A stretch of 64,000 nt of DNA from AP-15 sp963833745 (GCA_963833745.1 CAWHZD010000005.1:186001-250000); one strand, 5' to 3'; counted from the stretch's first letter, positions 34,464 through 43,299 are shown. A program made the numbers and translations. The notes: generated by a model from the sequence alone, not told the origin.

Positions 34464-35249
34464 CTAAGATCGCTTGGCGACCGCGAGGATCGCGACCGGA
34501 TAGGCGTATTCGAGACGGTCGCCGTCGCGGCGCACGGGGATGCCGAGGCGGTCGTCCTCGGCCGAGGCCGCGAACATGCCGACGATCTCGGCCTCGTCGC
34601 CAGGGTTCGGGAACGAGCGCGCGAGCAGGTTTTTAACCTCGTCGCGCAATTCGGAATGGCTCAGTTCCGGCTCGCCAAGACCAGCCGTACGAAACAGCCC
34701 GCGCAATTCGGCGAGCGGCAGGGCGCGGACATGCGACGGGTCGCGCAATTTTTCGAGCCGGTTGAATTCGGCCGCCTTGGCCGGGTCGGGCGAGGCGCAG
34801 GTGTCGACCACGACAATCCGGCCATGCGGCGCGCAGACCCGCGCCATCTCGCGCATCACCGCGTCGGGATCGAGGAAGTGGTGCATCGCGAACCGGGTCA
34901 CGACGATCGTGAACGCGCCGTCGGGATAGGGCAGGGCGGTGACGTCTTCCTCTCGCCAGCTGACGTTGGCGAGCCCTTTTTCGACCGCGAGCGCGCGGGC
35001 GCGGTCGAGCATCGCCGGCGTCATGTCGACACCGGTCGCGTGCCTGACGTGCGGGGCGAAGGCGCAAACTACGATGCCGCCGCCGCAGGCGATGTCGAGC
35101 ACAGTGTCGTCGGGACCGGGAGCCGCGGCCTCGACAATCACCTGCAGCGCAGCGGCATCGGTAATCGGGTTCGCCGTGCTGAACGGCATTGCCTGGCGGG
35201 TGAACTGGTCGCGGATCAGCCGGCTGTGCGAGTCGTTCGGCATCGGCAC
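34464..35249 (-). CDS. Class I SAM-dependent methyltransferase
   Basis: Methyltransferase of the Methyltransf_11/UbiE-like type, 261 residues. Motif I is DTVLDIACGGGIVVCAF (the acidic-GxGxG-type SAM loop, here ACGGG), then GVDMTPAMLDRARAL (motif II acidic end), DVTALPYPDGAFTIVVTRFA and MHHFLDPDAVMREMARV, and a PHGRIVVVDTCA strand. The N-terminus, DQFTRQAMPFSTANPI, resembles small-molecule methyltransferases. The acceptor is unknown. A 20-bp tandem duplication lies immediately upstream of its start. Confidence 0.88.
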   Translation of the reverse strand: MPMPNDSHSRLIRDQFTRQAMPFSTANPITDAAALQVIVEAAAPGPDDTVLDIACGGGIVVCAFAPHVRHATGVDMTPAMLDRARALAVEKGLANVSWREEDVTALPYPDGAFTIVVTRFAMHHFLDPDAVMREMARVCAPHGRIVVVDTCASPDPAKAAEFNRLEKLRDPSHVRALPLAELRGLFRTAGLGEPELSHSELRDEVKNLLARSFPNPGDEAEIVGMFAASAEDDRLGIPVRRDGDRLEYAYPVAILAVAKRS

Positions 35250-35260
35250 GGTTTCTCCCT

Positions 35261-35300
35261 TATATTGGGGCGGCGTCGCATATATTGGGGCGGCGTCGCG
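35261..35300. repeat. 20-bp tandem duplication in a divergent promoter region
   Basis: TATATTGGGGCGGCGTCGC(A/G) occurs twice head to tail (35261-35280, 35281-35300; only the last base differs), 12 bp upstream of the methyltransferase start and before the divergent membrane-protein gene. Each unit offers a TATATT that could serve as a -10 element, so the duplication may double a promoter. Confidence 0.9.
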
Positions 35301-35382
35301 GCGGTCATTCTAACGTCATTTGCGCCGAGGGGGCAGCGCACCATCTTTTGGTTATCGGCTCAAACCACGGACAGCGGCACTG

Positions 35383-36138
35383 ATGGTTGATATCGCCCAT
35401 GCGGGTCCGGTGCTGGCGGCGTCGTTTCTCGCCTCGCTGGTCGAATGCGTCGAGGCGCTGACGATCGTGTTGGCGGTTGGCGCGGTGCGCGGGTGGCGGT
35501 CGGCGCTGGCCGGCGCCGGGTCGGCCGTGGCCATGCTGGCATTCTTGGTCGTGGTCTTCGGGCCCGCCTTGAGCCTGATCCCGCTCGGCCTGCTGCAGAC
35601 TGCGATCGGCATCTTGCTGTTGCTGTTCGGGATGCGCTGGCTGCGCAAGGCGCTGCTGCGCGCCGGCGGCGTCATCGCCTTGCGCGACGAAGCGGCGAAC
35701 TACGCCAGCGAAATTGGGGCGCTGCGCGTGGCGGGGGCCGCTCGGCGCTGGGACGCGATCGGCGTCGCCACCGCCTTCAAGGCGGTGTCCCTCGAGGGGG
35801 TCGAGGTCGTCTTCATCGTCATCGCGGTCGGCGCCGCGGGCGGCGCCCTCGTCCCGGCGACGGCAGGCGCGCTGGCGGCCGCGCTTCTCGTGACGGCGGT
35901 CGGTTTCGTCGTGCACCGGCCGTTGGCGCGGGTGCCGGAAAATGCGCTCAAATTCGCGGTCGGGATCATGCTGTCGAGCTTTGGCACCTTCTGGATCGGC
36001 GAGGGCTATGGCGTCGCGTGGCCGGGCGGCGACTTGTCGATGCTGGGTCTGATTGTCGGCTATCTGGCCGCCGCCGCGATCGGCGTGGGGATGATCCGTC
36101 ACGTCAGGCGGCGTGGCGCGCTGGCCACGGCGTCCTGA
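35383..36138 (+). CDS. COG4280-type integral membrane protein
   Basis: Predicted inner-membrane protein of 251 residues with about seven helices and no recognised catalytic motif. It begins MVDIAHAGPVLAASFLASLV, ECVEALTIVLAVGAVRGW. A conserved second repeat, FKAVSLEGVEVVFIVIAVGA, mirrors the first (glutamates in both, E-C-V-E-A and E-G-V-E-V), an internal duplication that recalls transporter or exporter folds such as TMEM165/GDT1-type proteins. The function is unknown. The ATG at 35383 is preferred; the longer frame upstream is leader. A 69-residue membrane protein follows after 13 bp and is likely co-transcribed. Confidence 0.75.
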   Translation: MVDIAHAGPVLAASFLASLVECVEALTIVLAVGAVRGWRSALAGAGSAVAMLAFLVVVFGPALSLIPLGLLQTAIGILLLLFGMRWLRKALLRAGGVIALRDEAANYASEIGALRVAGAARRWDAIGVATAFKAVSLEGVEVVFIVIAVGAAGGALVPATAGALAAALLVTAVGFVVHRPLARVPENALKFAVGIMLSSFGTFWIGEGYGVAWPGGDLSMLGLIVGYLAAAAIGVGMIRHVRRRGALATAS

Positions 36139-36151
36139 AGGCGGGGGCGCG

Positions 36152-36361
36152 ATGAACCGGATCAAGGCTGTCGGATCGGAGATCCTCGGCCTCTTTGTGG
36201 AAGATGCCCGGCTGACCGTGGCGCTCGCGGTCTGGATCGCGGTTGCCGCGGCAACCCGGCCGTGGTGGCACAGCCTACCGCGCCTCGCCGCCATCGTGCT
36301 GTTTGCAGGATTTGCGCTGATCCTCTGCGAAAACGTGCTGCGCGCGGCCCGCCGCGGCTGA
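36152..36361 (+). CDS. Small membrane protein, unknown function
   Basis: 69 residues with two predicted helices, LTVALAVWIAVAAATR and LAAIVLFAGFALILCENVL. The ATG at 36152 follows GAAGGCGGGGGCGCG. It lies 13 bp after the COG4280 gene and is probably in the same operon, perhaps a partner subunit. No family was recognised. Confidence 0.65.
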   Translation: MNRIKAVGSEILGLFVEDARLTVALAVWIAVAAATRPWWHSLPRLAAIVLFAGFALILCENVLRAARRG

Positions 36362-36432
36362 GCGGTAGCCTGCCGGCCACTTCGGCAGCCCGGCTGAATT
36401 AAGCCGTCATGAACGATATGCATAGTAAGTAT

Positions 36433-36446
36433 TCACATATATGTGA
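36433..36446. promoter_or_regulatory. Perfect 14-bp palindrome, candidate operator
   Basis: TCACATATATGTGA is a perfect palindrome in a locally AT-rich, otherwise empty 168-bp gap, about 85 bp before the gene at 36530. A second inverted repeat, TTGCACTGCAA, lies at 36505-36515. Both could be binding sites for a dimeric regulator; the protein is unknown. Confidence 0.5.
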
Positions 36447-36529
36447 TGCGCAGGACAGCCATGTCGCAGACGGCCTATCTAGGTCAGCCGCCTTTGCCTA
36501 TATATTGCACTGCAACAAGGTTCTAACGT

Positions 36530-36847
36530 ATGGGTGCCGGCATGCCGGAATATTTCGAGCAAGAGCGCGACCCAGGGTTCGCGGAACGCTATCTGGGCGG
36601 GTGGCGAGTGATCGCTTCGGCCTGGGCAATGGCAATCGTGTTTGTATTGCTGTTTACCGGAGTGCAGGCGCTGGCGTCTCGCCACGCACCGACGCCGCAG
36701 CACCAGAGCCTGGTCGGCGCGGTTATTCCGCGTCACGACCCGAGCTGCGCCGGGCCGGGCGACGTGACGGCATCGGCGACGCCGAACTGCCGGATTTCGA
36801 GCGAGGCGCTGGCGACAGCCGAGGCGGAAGCTTCCTACGACTGGTGA
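36530..36847 (+). CDS. Hypothetical single-pass membrane protein
   Basis: 105 residues: a short charged N-terminus (MPEYFEQERDPGFAERYLGG), one membrane helix (VIASAWAMAIVFVLLFTGVQ) and a periplasmic tail with two cysteines that could pair (PSCAGPGDVTASATPNCRIS). The ATG at 36530 has AAGG 10 bases upstream; ATG 36542 is the alternative. No family was recognised. Codon use fits a real gene, and it is convergent with the lipoprotein gene. Confidence 0.6.
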   Translation: MGAGMPEYFEQERDPGFAERYLGGWRVIASAWAMAIVFVLLFTGVQALASRHAPTPQHQSLVGAVIPRHDPSCAGPGDVTASATPNCRISSEALATAEAEASYDW

Positions 36848-36855
36848 GACCGCGA

Positions 36856-37446
36856 TCACGGCGCCGCGGTTTCAGCCGGTGCTGGGAACCCGTGCTTTTC
36901 GCGTTCGGTAAGCGCAGCCAGTTGTGCGGCAATTTGATCCGCTGAAAGCGGAATCGTCTCGGTGTCGCCGGCGCGGTCCGTAAAGGTGACCGAGAGCCCG
37001 CCTGGGCTCTGGCGCAACTCGTTTTCGCTGATGCTGGCGGCGAATTCCTCCGCATAGGAACAGTTTTCGTCGCCGACACAGGCAATCTTGTACCGACTGA
37101 TCGGGATAAACGTCAGCGCCTGCCCGGCGCCGTCATGCGCGCCGTCCCAGTCGCGTTTGGCGTCGTAGCTGGCGACAACATAGAGCTGGTGCGCGCTCGC
37201 GCCGGTCTGCCGGTCGATAAAGCTGCGCAGACAGAAAAAATTCGTCTCCGGCATATCGAGATAGGGCGGGTCATGCTGGGCCTTCGGGCCGATCAGCGCG
37301 ATATAGCGCCCCGACAAATGTTCGCGAACGGCAACCGAGGCACCCGCCGCCTCGCCGCCGGTGATGGCGGGCGGCGTCATCGGCGCGCAGGCGGCGAGCG
37401 CCGCGACAACGAGGGCGGCAGCACCCCGGCGACCGCAAGCCGTCAT
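36856..37446 (-). CDS. Putative lipoprotein, unknown function
   Basis: 196 residues with a lipoprotein signal peptide: ALVVAALAAC with the lipobox Cys at residue 20. The mature part is probably periplasmic or outer-membrane, with three more cysteines (two in KIACVGDENCSYAEEF). No family is recognised. The ATG at 37446 overlaps the stop of the CoA-transferase gene (ATGA), so it is co-translated as the second gene of that operon, an odd pairing for a cytosolic enzyme. Confidence 0.75.
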   Translation of the reverse strand: MTACGRRGAAALVVAALAACAPMTPPAITGGEAAGASVAVREHLSGRYIALIGPKAQHDPPYLDMPETNFFCLRSFIDRQTGASAHQLYVVASYDAKRDWDGAHDGAGQALTFIPISRYKIACVGDENCSYAEEFAASISENELRQSPGGLSVTFTDRAGDTETIPLSADQIAAQLAALTEREKHGFPAPAETAAP

Positions 37447-38600
37447 CGGCCACGATCGGAGAGCATCGCGTTGTCCTCGCCGAGGGCCGGCGCGGCCTTC
37501 GCAAAAGACGGCCGGACATGGTCGAAGGACAACGGCAGGCCGACCAGCGCCAGTGGGCTCGGGGCCGAACTCTGCGCGGCCAGCTGCTGGATGATGCCGA
37601 GCGCTGCCGTCTGCGGATCGTCGACGACCTGGTCGACGGTATGCATCGGTCCGTTGGGGATGCCGGCGGCGTCGAGCCGTTCTTGCCAGACGGCGATCGG
37701 CTGGGCTGCGAAAATGTCGTCGAGGATCGCGATCAGCGCCGCACGATTGACCACCCGATCCTTGTTGCTGCAGAACCGCGGATCCTCGGAGAGCTCGGAC
37801 CGCGCAATGACGCCGCACAGCCGGCGGAACAGATTGTCGTTGCCGGCCGCCACCATCAGATAGCCGTCGGCGGCGGCAAAAGCCTGATAGGGAACGATCA
37901 TCTCGACACCCGATCCCTGGCGGGTCGGGATCTTGCGATCGACGAGATAGGCCGCGATCGGGATCGTCATCCAGGCGAGCGCGCTCTCGTACAGCGAGGT
38001 GTCGATGACCCCGCCGCGCCCGGTTTGCCGCCGCTCGGCCAAGGCGGCGAGGATGCCGATCACCGCCCACATGCCGGTTGCGAGATCGACGATCGACACG
38101 CCGACCCGCACCGGCGGCCGCCCGTCCTCGCCCATCAAACTCATCAGCCCGCCATAAGCCTGCATCAGCGGGTCGTAGCCGGGGCGCTCGCGCATCGACC
38201 CGACCGCGCCGAATGCGCCGAGGTTGCAGTAAACGAGGCTCGGTTTTTCGGCCAGCAAGGCTTCTGCCGACAAGCCAAAGCGGTCGAGCGCGCCGAATTT
38301 AAGATTGTGGACCAGCACGTCGGCGCGGTCGAGGACCAGCCGCCTCAGCTTTTCGCACTCGGCCGGATCGGCGAGATCGATCGTGATCGCACTTTTGGCG
38401 CGATTGACCGCGTGAAAACAGGTCGCCGCACCTTCGGCAAAGGGCGGGCCCCAGCCGCGGGCGGCGTCGCCGGTGCTCGGATTTTCGACCTTGATCACCT
38501 CGGCGCCAAGTTCGCCCAGGATCATCCCGGCATAGGGGGCCGCGATGCTGTGTCCGATCTCGATCACGACGAGACCGGAAAGCGGGGTGGTGCTCGACAT
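37443..38600 (-). CDS. CaiB/BaiF family CoA-transferase
   Basis: Class III CoA-transferase (385 aa), which moves CoA between carboxylates. Markers: LSGLVVIEIGHSIAAPYAGM, ILGELGAEVIKVENPSTGDA, VNRAKSAITIDL, DVLVHNLKFGALDRFGL and YDPLMQAYGGLMSLMGEDG, followed by the conserved RVGVSIVDLATGMWAVIGIL; the catalytic Asp is expected in the SIVDLATG segment. The ATG at 38600 is preceded by CAGGAGTGACG, a strong ribosome site. Substrate unknown (relatives act on carnitine, formyl, succinyl or bile-acid CoA esters). Operon with the lipoprotein gene downstream. Confidence 0.93.
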   Translation of the reverse strand: MSSTTPLSGLVVIEIGHSIAAPYAGMILGELGAEVIKVENPSTGDAARGWGPPFAEGAATCFHAVNRAKSAITIDLADPAECEKLRRLVLDRADVLVHNLKFGALDRFGLSAEALLAEKPSLVYCNLGAFGAVGSMRERPGYDPLMQAYGGLMSLMGEDGRPPVRVGVSIVDLATGMWAVIGILAALAERRQTGRGGVIDTSLYESALAWMTIPIAAYLVDRKIPTRQGSGVEMIVPYQAFAAADGYLMVAAGNDNLFRRLCGVIARSELSEDPRFCSNKDRVVNRAALIAILDDIFAAQPIAVWQERLDAAGIPNGPMHTVDQVVDDPQTAALGIIQQLAAQSSAPSPLALVGLPLSFDHVRPSFAKAAPALGEDNAMLSDRGR

Positions 38601-38886
38601 CGTCACTCCTGTCGGGAGGGGCCGGGGGGCGAGGCCCGAGGCTCGAGTGGAACCTATTACCACGCGAGCGGCGGCAAGGCGGAGCGCAGAAGCACGCAGC
38701 GGCACCACAGCAACTGCCCGGCATTTCGGCAGGTCTCGCTGCCTGATGGTCGATTTCTAGCCGGTACCCGGCTGCCGGTCTTGGCGGTTGGCAATAGTCC
38801 GCGCTTGGCTCGCATGTTGCTTGGCGGTCGAAGCATTGGGGTTCCACGGGCGCAGCCGGCGGTTGTCGCAGCAACGGGGGTGAAAA

Positions 38887-39576
38887 ATGGCGCTGATTGA
38901 GGCGGAGCCCTACCCGTTTGATCTTGACCCGTCACGCGCGGCGCTGGTGATCATCGACATGCAGCGCGATTTTCTCGAACCCGGCGGCTTTGGCGCCGCG
39001 CTCGGCAACGACGTGTCGCTGTTGCGCCGGACGATAGCACCTTCCCGGCAGCTGCTGGAACGAGCTCGCGCCGCCGGATGGACGGTGATCCACACGCGCG
39101 AGGGCCACCGCCCCGACCTCGCTGATCTCCCGCCGACAAAAAAGCTGCGCGGCCGGCTGCCCGCCGGGATCGGCGATCCGGGGCCGATGGGCCGCATCCT
39201 GGTGCGCGGCGAAGACGGGCACGACATCATTCCCGAACTCTACCCGCTGCCCGGCGAGCCGATCGTCGACAAGCCGGGCAAGGGCGCCTTTCACGCCACC
39301 GACCTCGATGCGATGCTCAAAAACCGCGGCATCGCCCAGCTGCTCGTCTGCGGCGTGACGACCGAGGTCTGCGTCCACACCACAGTGCGCGAAGCCAACG
39401 ACCGCGGTTACGAATGCCTCGTCGTGTCCGACTGCGTCGGCTCGTACTTTTCCGAATTTCACGACATCGGGCTGCGCATGATCGCAGCGCAAGGCGGTAT
39501 TTTTGGCTGGGTCGCGTCGTGCGAGGCGGTGCTCGCCGCGCTGTCCGCGGCCGGCCAGCCGGGGGCGCAGCGATGA
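38887..39576 (+). CDS. Isochorismatase-family cysteine hydrolase, biuret amidohydrolase-like
   Basis: 229-residue cysteine hydrolase. The catalytic triad is visible: Asp in ALVIIDMQRDF, Lys in VDKPGKGAFHATDL and Cys in GVTTEVCVHTTVREANDRGY. Close similarity to rhizobial biuret hydrolase (BiuH) is seen in IHTREGHRPDLADLP, GIGDPGPMGRILVRGE, IIPELYPLPGEPIVDKPGKG and YECLVVSDCVGSY. The likely reaction is biuret to allophanate plus ammonia, or a closely related ureide. Its stop overlaps the start of a permease gene (ATGA), and an allophanate-hydrolase-like amidase is 4.4 kb away, which supports a nitrogen-scavenging role. Confidence 0.85.
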   Translation: MALIEAEPYPFDLDPSRAALVIIDMQRDFLEPGGFGAALGNDVSLLRRTIAPSRQLLERARAAGWTVIHTREGHRPDLADLPPTKKLRGRLPAGIGDPGPMGRILVRGEDGHDIIPELYPLPGEPIVDKPGKGAFHATDLDAMLKNRGIAQLLVCGVTTEVCVHTTVREANDRGYECLVVSDCVGSYFSEFHDIGLRMIAAQGGIFGWVASCEAVLAALSAAGQPGAQR

Positions 39577-41147
39577 ACGCGCCGGCAGCCGGAGCGCCCC
39601 GCTGGTGGGTGCCGGGCGACTGGAACGGCTTTTTCGGGCTGTTCACCAACGTCGTCCTCAACGTGATCGTGCTGACCGGGCTGTGTCTGCACGTCGTCAA
39701 CCTGCCGGCCGACATCGTCTACGGCCGCATTTTGCCCGCACTCGGGATCGCCTTGCCGCTCGGCAATCTCTATTACGCCTGGCTCGGCTGGAGCCTCGCC
39801 AAAAGCCAGGGGCGCGACGACGTCACCGCGATGCCCTATGGGCCGTCGGTGCCGCACATGTTTATCGTCGTCTTCCTGATCATGCTGCCGACCTATCTGA
39901 AGACGCATGACCCGCTGCTGGCGTGGCGGGCGGGTCTGGTGTGGTGCATCGTCATCGGCGCGATCGTCTTGCTCGGCGCCTTTGTCGGGCCGACGGTGCG
40001 CAAGCACACCCCGCGCGCCGCGATGCTCGGCACGCTCGCCGGCATTTCGATCGCTTTCATCTCGATGCGGCCGGCGTTTCTCGGCTGGGAAGAGCCGTGG
40101 CTGTTCCTGTTGTCGCTCACCATCGTGCTGATCAGTTGGATGGCGGGCGTGCGTTTGCCGTTTGGATTGCCGGGCGGTCTCGCGGCGGTGGTGCTCGGTA
40201 CAATCCTCGCCTGGCTCGCCCAATGGGTTCACCTCGACAACCTGATGCAGCCGGCCGAAGTCGTAGCCGCGATCGGGCAGTTCGGGCTGCATCTGCCCTA
40301 TCCCTCGACCGATTTCGCCAAAGCGGTCGGCGACATCGGGCCGTTGCTGGTTACCGCCGTACCGCTCGGCATCTACAATTTTACCGAAGGCATGAACAAC
40401 GTCGAGAGCGCGGCTGCCGCCGGCGACGAATACAGCCTGCGCAAGATCCTGCTGGCCGACGGCACCGGCGCCATTGTCGGCGCCCTGCTCGGCAGCCCGT
40501 TCCCGCCGGCGGTCTATATCGGCCATCCCGGGTGGAAGGCAGTCGGCGGGCGGATCGGCTATTCGCTGGCGACCGGAGTGGTAATCGGTATCGTCTGCTT
40601 TCTCGGGCTGACGGCATTGCTGCTCGCGGTGATCCCCCTGGTCACGATCTTGCCGATCCTGCTCTATATCGGTCTCGTCATCGGCGCGCAGGCGTTCCAG
40701 ACCACGCCGGCGCGGCACGCCCCGGCGATTGTTTTGGCGATGCTGCCGAACATAGCGGCCTGGGCGCAGACCCAGATCGACGGCGCGCTCGGCGCCGCCG
40801 CGTCCTCGGCCGATCGGCTCGGCCTGGCCAAGCTCGGCGCCGTCGGCGTCGTCTATCACGGCATGGCGCTGCTCGGCGGCGGCGCGGTGCTGGCGGGTCT
40901 GATCCTGGGCGCCGTCGCGGTCTTCATTATCGACCGCCAATTCGACCGCGCCGCGCTGTTTGCCGGCGCCGGCGCGATCTTGTCCTATTTCGGGTTCATT
41001 CACGGTACGTCGCTCGGCATCGGCAGCTCGACGCCGGTCGCGGTCGGATATCTGATCATTGCCGGCGTCTGCCTTGCGGTCGGCCGGCAGCACCTGCCGC
41101 AGGGCATCGGCGGGGTCGAACACGCTGCGGCCGAAGGCGAAGATTAA
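39573..41147 (+). CDS. NCS2-type (xanthine/uracil/vitamin C) permease family protein
   Basis: Integral membrane transporter of 524 residues with about 12-14 helices. The N-terminus has WWVPGDWNGFFGLFTNVVLN, then DDVTAMPYGPSVPHMFIVVF and NFTEGMNNVESAAAAGDEYS, the last being the conserved E-x2-x2-E acidic motif of the AzgA-like branch of NCS2 permeases. PFPPAVYIGHPGWKAVGGRI is also family-typical. It is coupled to the biuret-hydrolase-like gene by an ATGA overlap, so its cargo is probably the same compound or a related ureide or heterocycle. Start ATG 39573. Confidence 0.88.
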   Translation: MNAPAAGAPRWWVPGDWNGFFGLFTNVVLNVIVLTGLCLHVVNLPADIVYGRILPALGIALPLGNLYYAWLGWSLAKSQGRDDVTAMPYGPSVPHMFIVVFLIMLPTYLKTHDPLLAWRAGLVWCIVIGAIVLLGAFVGPTVRKHTPRAAMLGTLAGISIAFISMRPAFLGWEEPWLFLLSLTIVLISWMAGVRLPFGLPGGLAAVVLGTILAWLAQWVHLDNLMQPAEVVAAIGQFGLHLPYPSTDFAKAVGDIGPLLVTAVPLGIYNFTEGMNNVESAAAAGDEYSLRKILLADGTGAIVGALLGSPFPPAVYIGHPGWKAVGGRIGYSLATGVVIGIVCFLGLTALLLAVIPLVTILPILLYIGLVIGAQAFQTTPARHAPAIVLAMLPNIAAWAQTQIDGALGAAASSADRLGLAKLGAVGVVYHGMALLGGGAVLAGLILGAVAVFIIDRQFDRAALFAGAGAILSYFGFIHGTSLGIGSSTPVAVGYLIIAGVCLAVGRQHLPQGIGGVEHAAAEGED

Positions 41148-41188
41148 TCAAGCCCGGGCGCCCGACCAGCCCGAGGTGCGGCTGGGGC

Positions 41189-41842
41189 TCAGAATTCCAT
41201 GTCGAGTTCTTCGAGCTCGTCGGGCTCGGCCAATGCCGCCTCGCGCCAGGCGATCATCTCGGGCCATGCCATGATGTGGTCGCAATACGCGGTGCAATGC
41301 TGGTCGAGCTTTACGTCATACGTGAGAAGGCGGGTTACGACCGGCGCATACATGGCATCGGCCGCCGTCAGTTTTCCGAACAAATACGGCCCGTCGTGCT
41401 CGGCAAAGCATTCGCGCCAGATCGTCGCGATCCGGTCGATGTCGGCCTGTGCCCCCGACCAAACCTTGAACCCGGGATGATGCGCCTTCAGGTTCATCGG
41501 CAATGCCGAGCGCAGATTGGTAAAGCCCGAATGCATCTCGCCGCAGATCGAGCGGCAGCGCGCGCGCGCCGCACGCGCCTTCGGCAGCAATCCGGCTTCG
41601 GGGTTGACCTCGTGCAGATACTCGGCGATCGCCAATGTGTCCCAGATACGGGTACCCTCATGCGTCAGGCAGGGCACCAGGATCGAAGGCGACAGCAGCA
41701 ATAGTTCGGCGCGGTTCGCCGGGTCCTCGACCGGCACCAGCTCTTCGGCGAAATCCAGCCCCGCCATCCGGCACAACAGCCAGCCGCGCAGCGACCAGGA
41801 GGAATAATTCTTGCTGCTGATCGTCAGGATGGCCTCGGTCAT
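41189..41842 (-). CDS. Glutathione S-transferase family protein
   Basis: Cytosolic GST of 217 residues: thioredoxin-fold N-terminal domain ISSKNYSSWSLRGWLLCRMA (catalytic Ser/Tyr region), ILVPCLTHEGTRIWDTLAIA with the cis-Pro (VPCLTH) and DTLAIAEYL glutathione-binding stretch, then an all-helical C-terminal domain with KLTAADAMYAPVVTRLLTYD (the N-capping box). The ATG at 41842 was chosen; upstream open frame is leader. The substrate is unknown. It is convergent with the permease gene. Confidence 0.92.
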   Translation of the reverse strand: MTEAILTISSKNYSSWSLRGWLLCRMAGLDFAEELVPVEDPANRAELLLLSPSILVPCLTHEGTRIWDTLAIAEYLHEVNPEAGLLPKARAARARCRSICGEMHSGFTNLRSALPMNLKAHHPGFKVWSGAQADIDRIATIWRECFAEHDGPYLFGKLTAADAMYAPVVTRLLTYDVKLDQHCTAYCDHIMAWPEMIAWREAALAEPDELEELDMEF

Positions 41843-41981
41843 CACCGTGGTCCTTTCATGGCAAGCATACGAGGGGGGTGTTCGATTGTCACATAACCTC
41901 GATTTCGGCGCCAAACGATCTCGCAAGCGGCGGGCCAATACACTACCGTGCATGGGTTGAAACGAGGTCGGGCGTCGCGCG

Positions 41982-43199
41982 ATGATTTACCAGAACTTTC
42001 AGGCCTATGCCGACACTGTCGCGCCATTGCGCGGCCTCGCGAACCTGGTGGCCGCAGCCCTCGCCAATCCGCTGCCGGGAATTTCGCGCAATACAGTGCA
42101 GCGCGCCGTCGCCGCGCTCTGCGAATTGACCGCCCGCGCCGGTTTGAGCCATCGCCGTCCGGCGTTCGGCATCGACCAGGTAGCGGTCGGCAACCGGCCG
42201 GTCGCGGTGCGCGAGGTCAAAACCCATCGCACGCCGTTCGGCACCCTGCTGCATTTCGAAAAGGAATTGGACGCGGCGCAGCCGCGGGTGCTGCTGGTGG
42301 CGCCGATGTCGGGTCACTTCGCCACTCTGCTGCGTGGCACGGCGCAAACCTTGCTGGCCGAACACGACGTCTACATCACCGACTGGCACAACGCCCGCGA
42401 CATCGGGGTCGCGCACGGCAGCTTTGATTTCGACGACTTTATCGACCACGTGATCACGTTTCTCGAAGTCATGGGCCCCGGTGCACATGTCGTCGCGGTG
42501 TGCCAGCCTTGCGTCGCGGTGTTGGCGGCGGTCGCGGTCATGGCCGAGGACGACCACCCGGCAACCCCGCGCAGCATGACTTTGATGGCCGGTCCGATCG
42601 ACACCCGCATCAACCCGACCGAGGTCAATCGCCTCGCAACCGGCCGGCCGATCAGCTGGTTCGAGCGCAATCTGATCGATGTCGTGCCGCCGCGCTACAA
42701 CGGCGCCTGGCGCCGCGTCTATCCCGGCTTCACCCAGCTCGCCGCATTCATGAGCATGAACCTCGACCGGCACGTCAAGGCCCAGTTCGACCTGTTCTGC
42801 CATCTCGCCAATGGCGAAGAGCAAAAAGCGGCAGCGATCCGCAAATTCTACGACGAGTATCTGGCGGTCATGGATTTGCCCGCCGAATTCTATCTGCAAA
42901 CGGTGCGTTCCGTGTTTCAGGAACACGCACTGCCGCTGGGTCAGCTCAAATGGCACGGTCGGCCGGTCAATCCGCGCGCGATCCGGCGCACGGCGCTGTT
43001 CACGGTCGAAGGCGAGCGCGACGATATCTGCGCCGTCGGTCAGACCTTGGCTGCCCAGGAATTGTGCAGCGGGTTGCGTCCCTCTCTAAAGCGCCATCAT
43101 GTCCAGACCGGCGTCGGGCACTACGGCGTGTTCAACGGCCAGCGCTGGAACCGCTTTATCTATCCAATGTTGCGCAACGTCGTCTATTCCAGCGATTGA
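41982..43199 (+). CDS. phaZ: Intracellular polyhydroxyalkanoate depolymerase
   Basis: PHB depolymerase (405 aa, no signal peptide) that mobilises stored poly-3-hydroxybutyrate. The alpha/beta-hydrolase nucleophile is a cysteine, in the lipase-box equivalent VVAVCQPCVAVLAA, as in the intracellular PhaZ family. It also has MSGHFATLLRGTAQTLLAEH, VYITDWHNARDIGVAHGSFD, then MAGPIDTRINPTEVNRLA, and C-terminal VEGERDDICAVGQTLAAQEL with the catalytic Asp and VGHYGVFNGQRWN with the His. The start ATG 41982 fits the family (MIYQNFQAYAD). No PHA synthase lies in the window. A short dispersed repeat follows. Confidence 0.94.
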   Translation: MIYQNFQAYADTVAPLRGLANLVAAALANPLPGISRNTVQRAVAALCELTARAGLSHRRPAFGIDQVAVGNRPVAVREVKTHRTPFGTLLHFEKELDAAQPRVLLVAPMSGHFATLLRGTAQTLLAEHDVYITDWHNARDIGVAHGSFDFDDFIDHVITFLEVMGPGAHVVAVCQPCVAVLAAVAVMAEDDHPATPRSMTLMAGPIDTRINPTEVNRLATGRPISWFERNLIDVVPPRYNGAWRRVYPGFTQLAAFMSMNLDRHVKAQFDLFCHLANGEEQKAAAIRKFYDEYLAVMDLPAEFYLQTVRSVFQEHALPLGQLKWHGRPVNPRAIRRTALFTVEGERDDICAVGQTLAAQELCSGLRPSLKRHHVQTGVGHYGVFNGQRWNRFIYPMLRNVVYSSD

Positions 43200-43299
43200 G
43201 GGGGCGACGCACGCGCCCGGCGACCCGTCGCTCCGCCAATTTTCCGTGGATTTACTCTACAGCCAGCGCCAGAGCCGTTTCAGACCGGGCCTATAGGGC

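Noticed and set aside
36409..36945. A 178-residue rightward frame spanning the palindromes
   Set aside because: Its product is Arg-rich low-complexity text in the wrong frame for the membrane protein at 36530, and it overlaps the lipoprotein gene.
38601..38886. Gene in the divergent gap between CoA-transferase and biuret-hydrolase-like genes
   Set aside because: Open frames here lack ribosome sites and family features; the gap most likely holds the two promoters.
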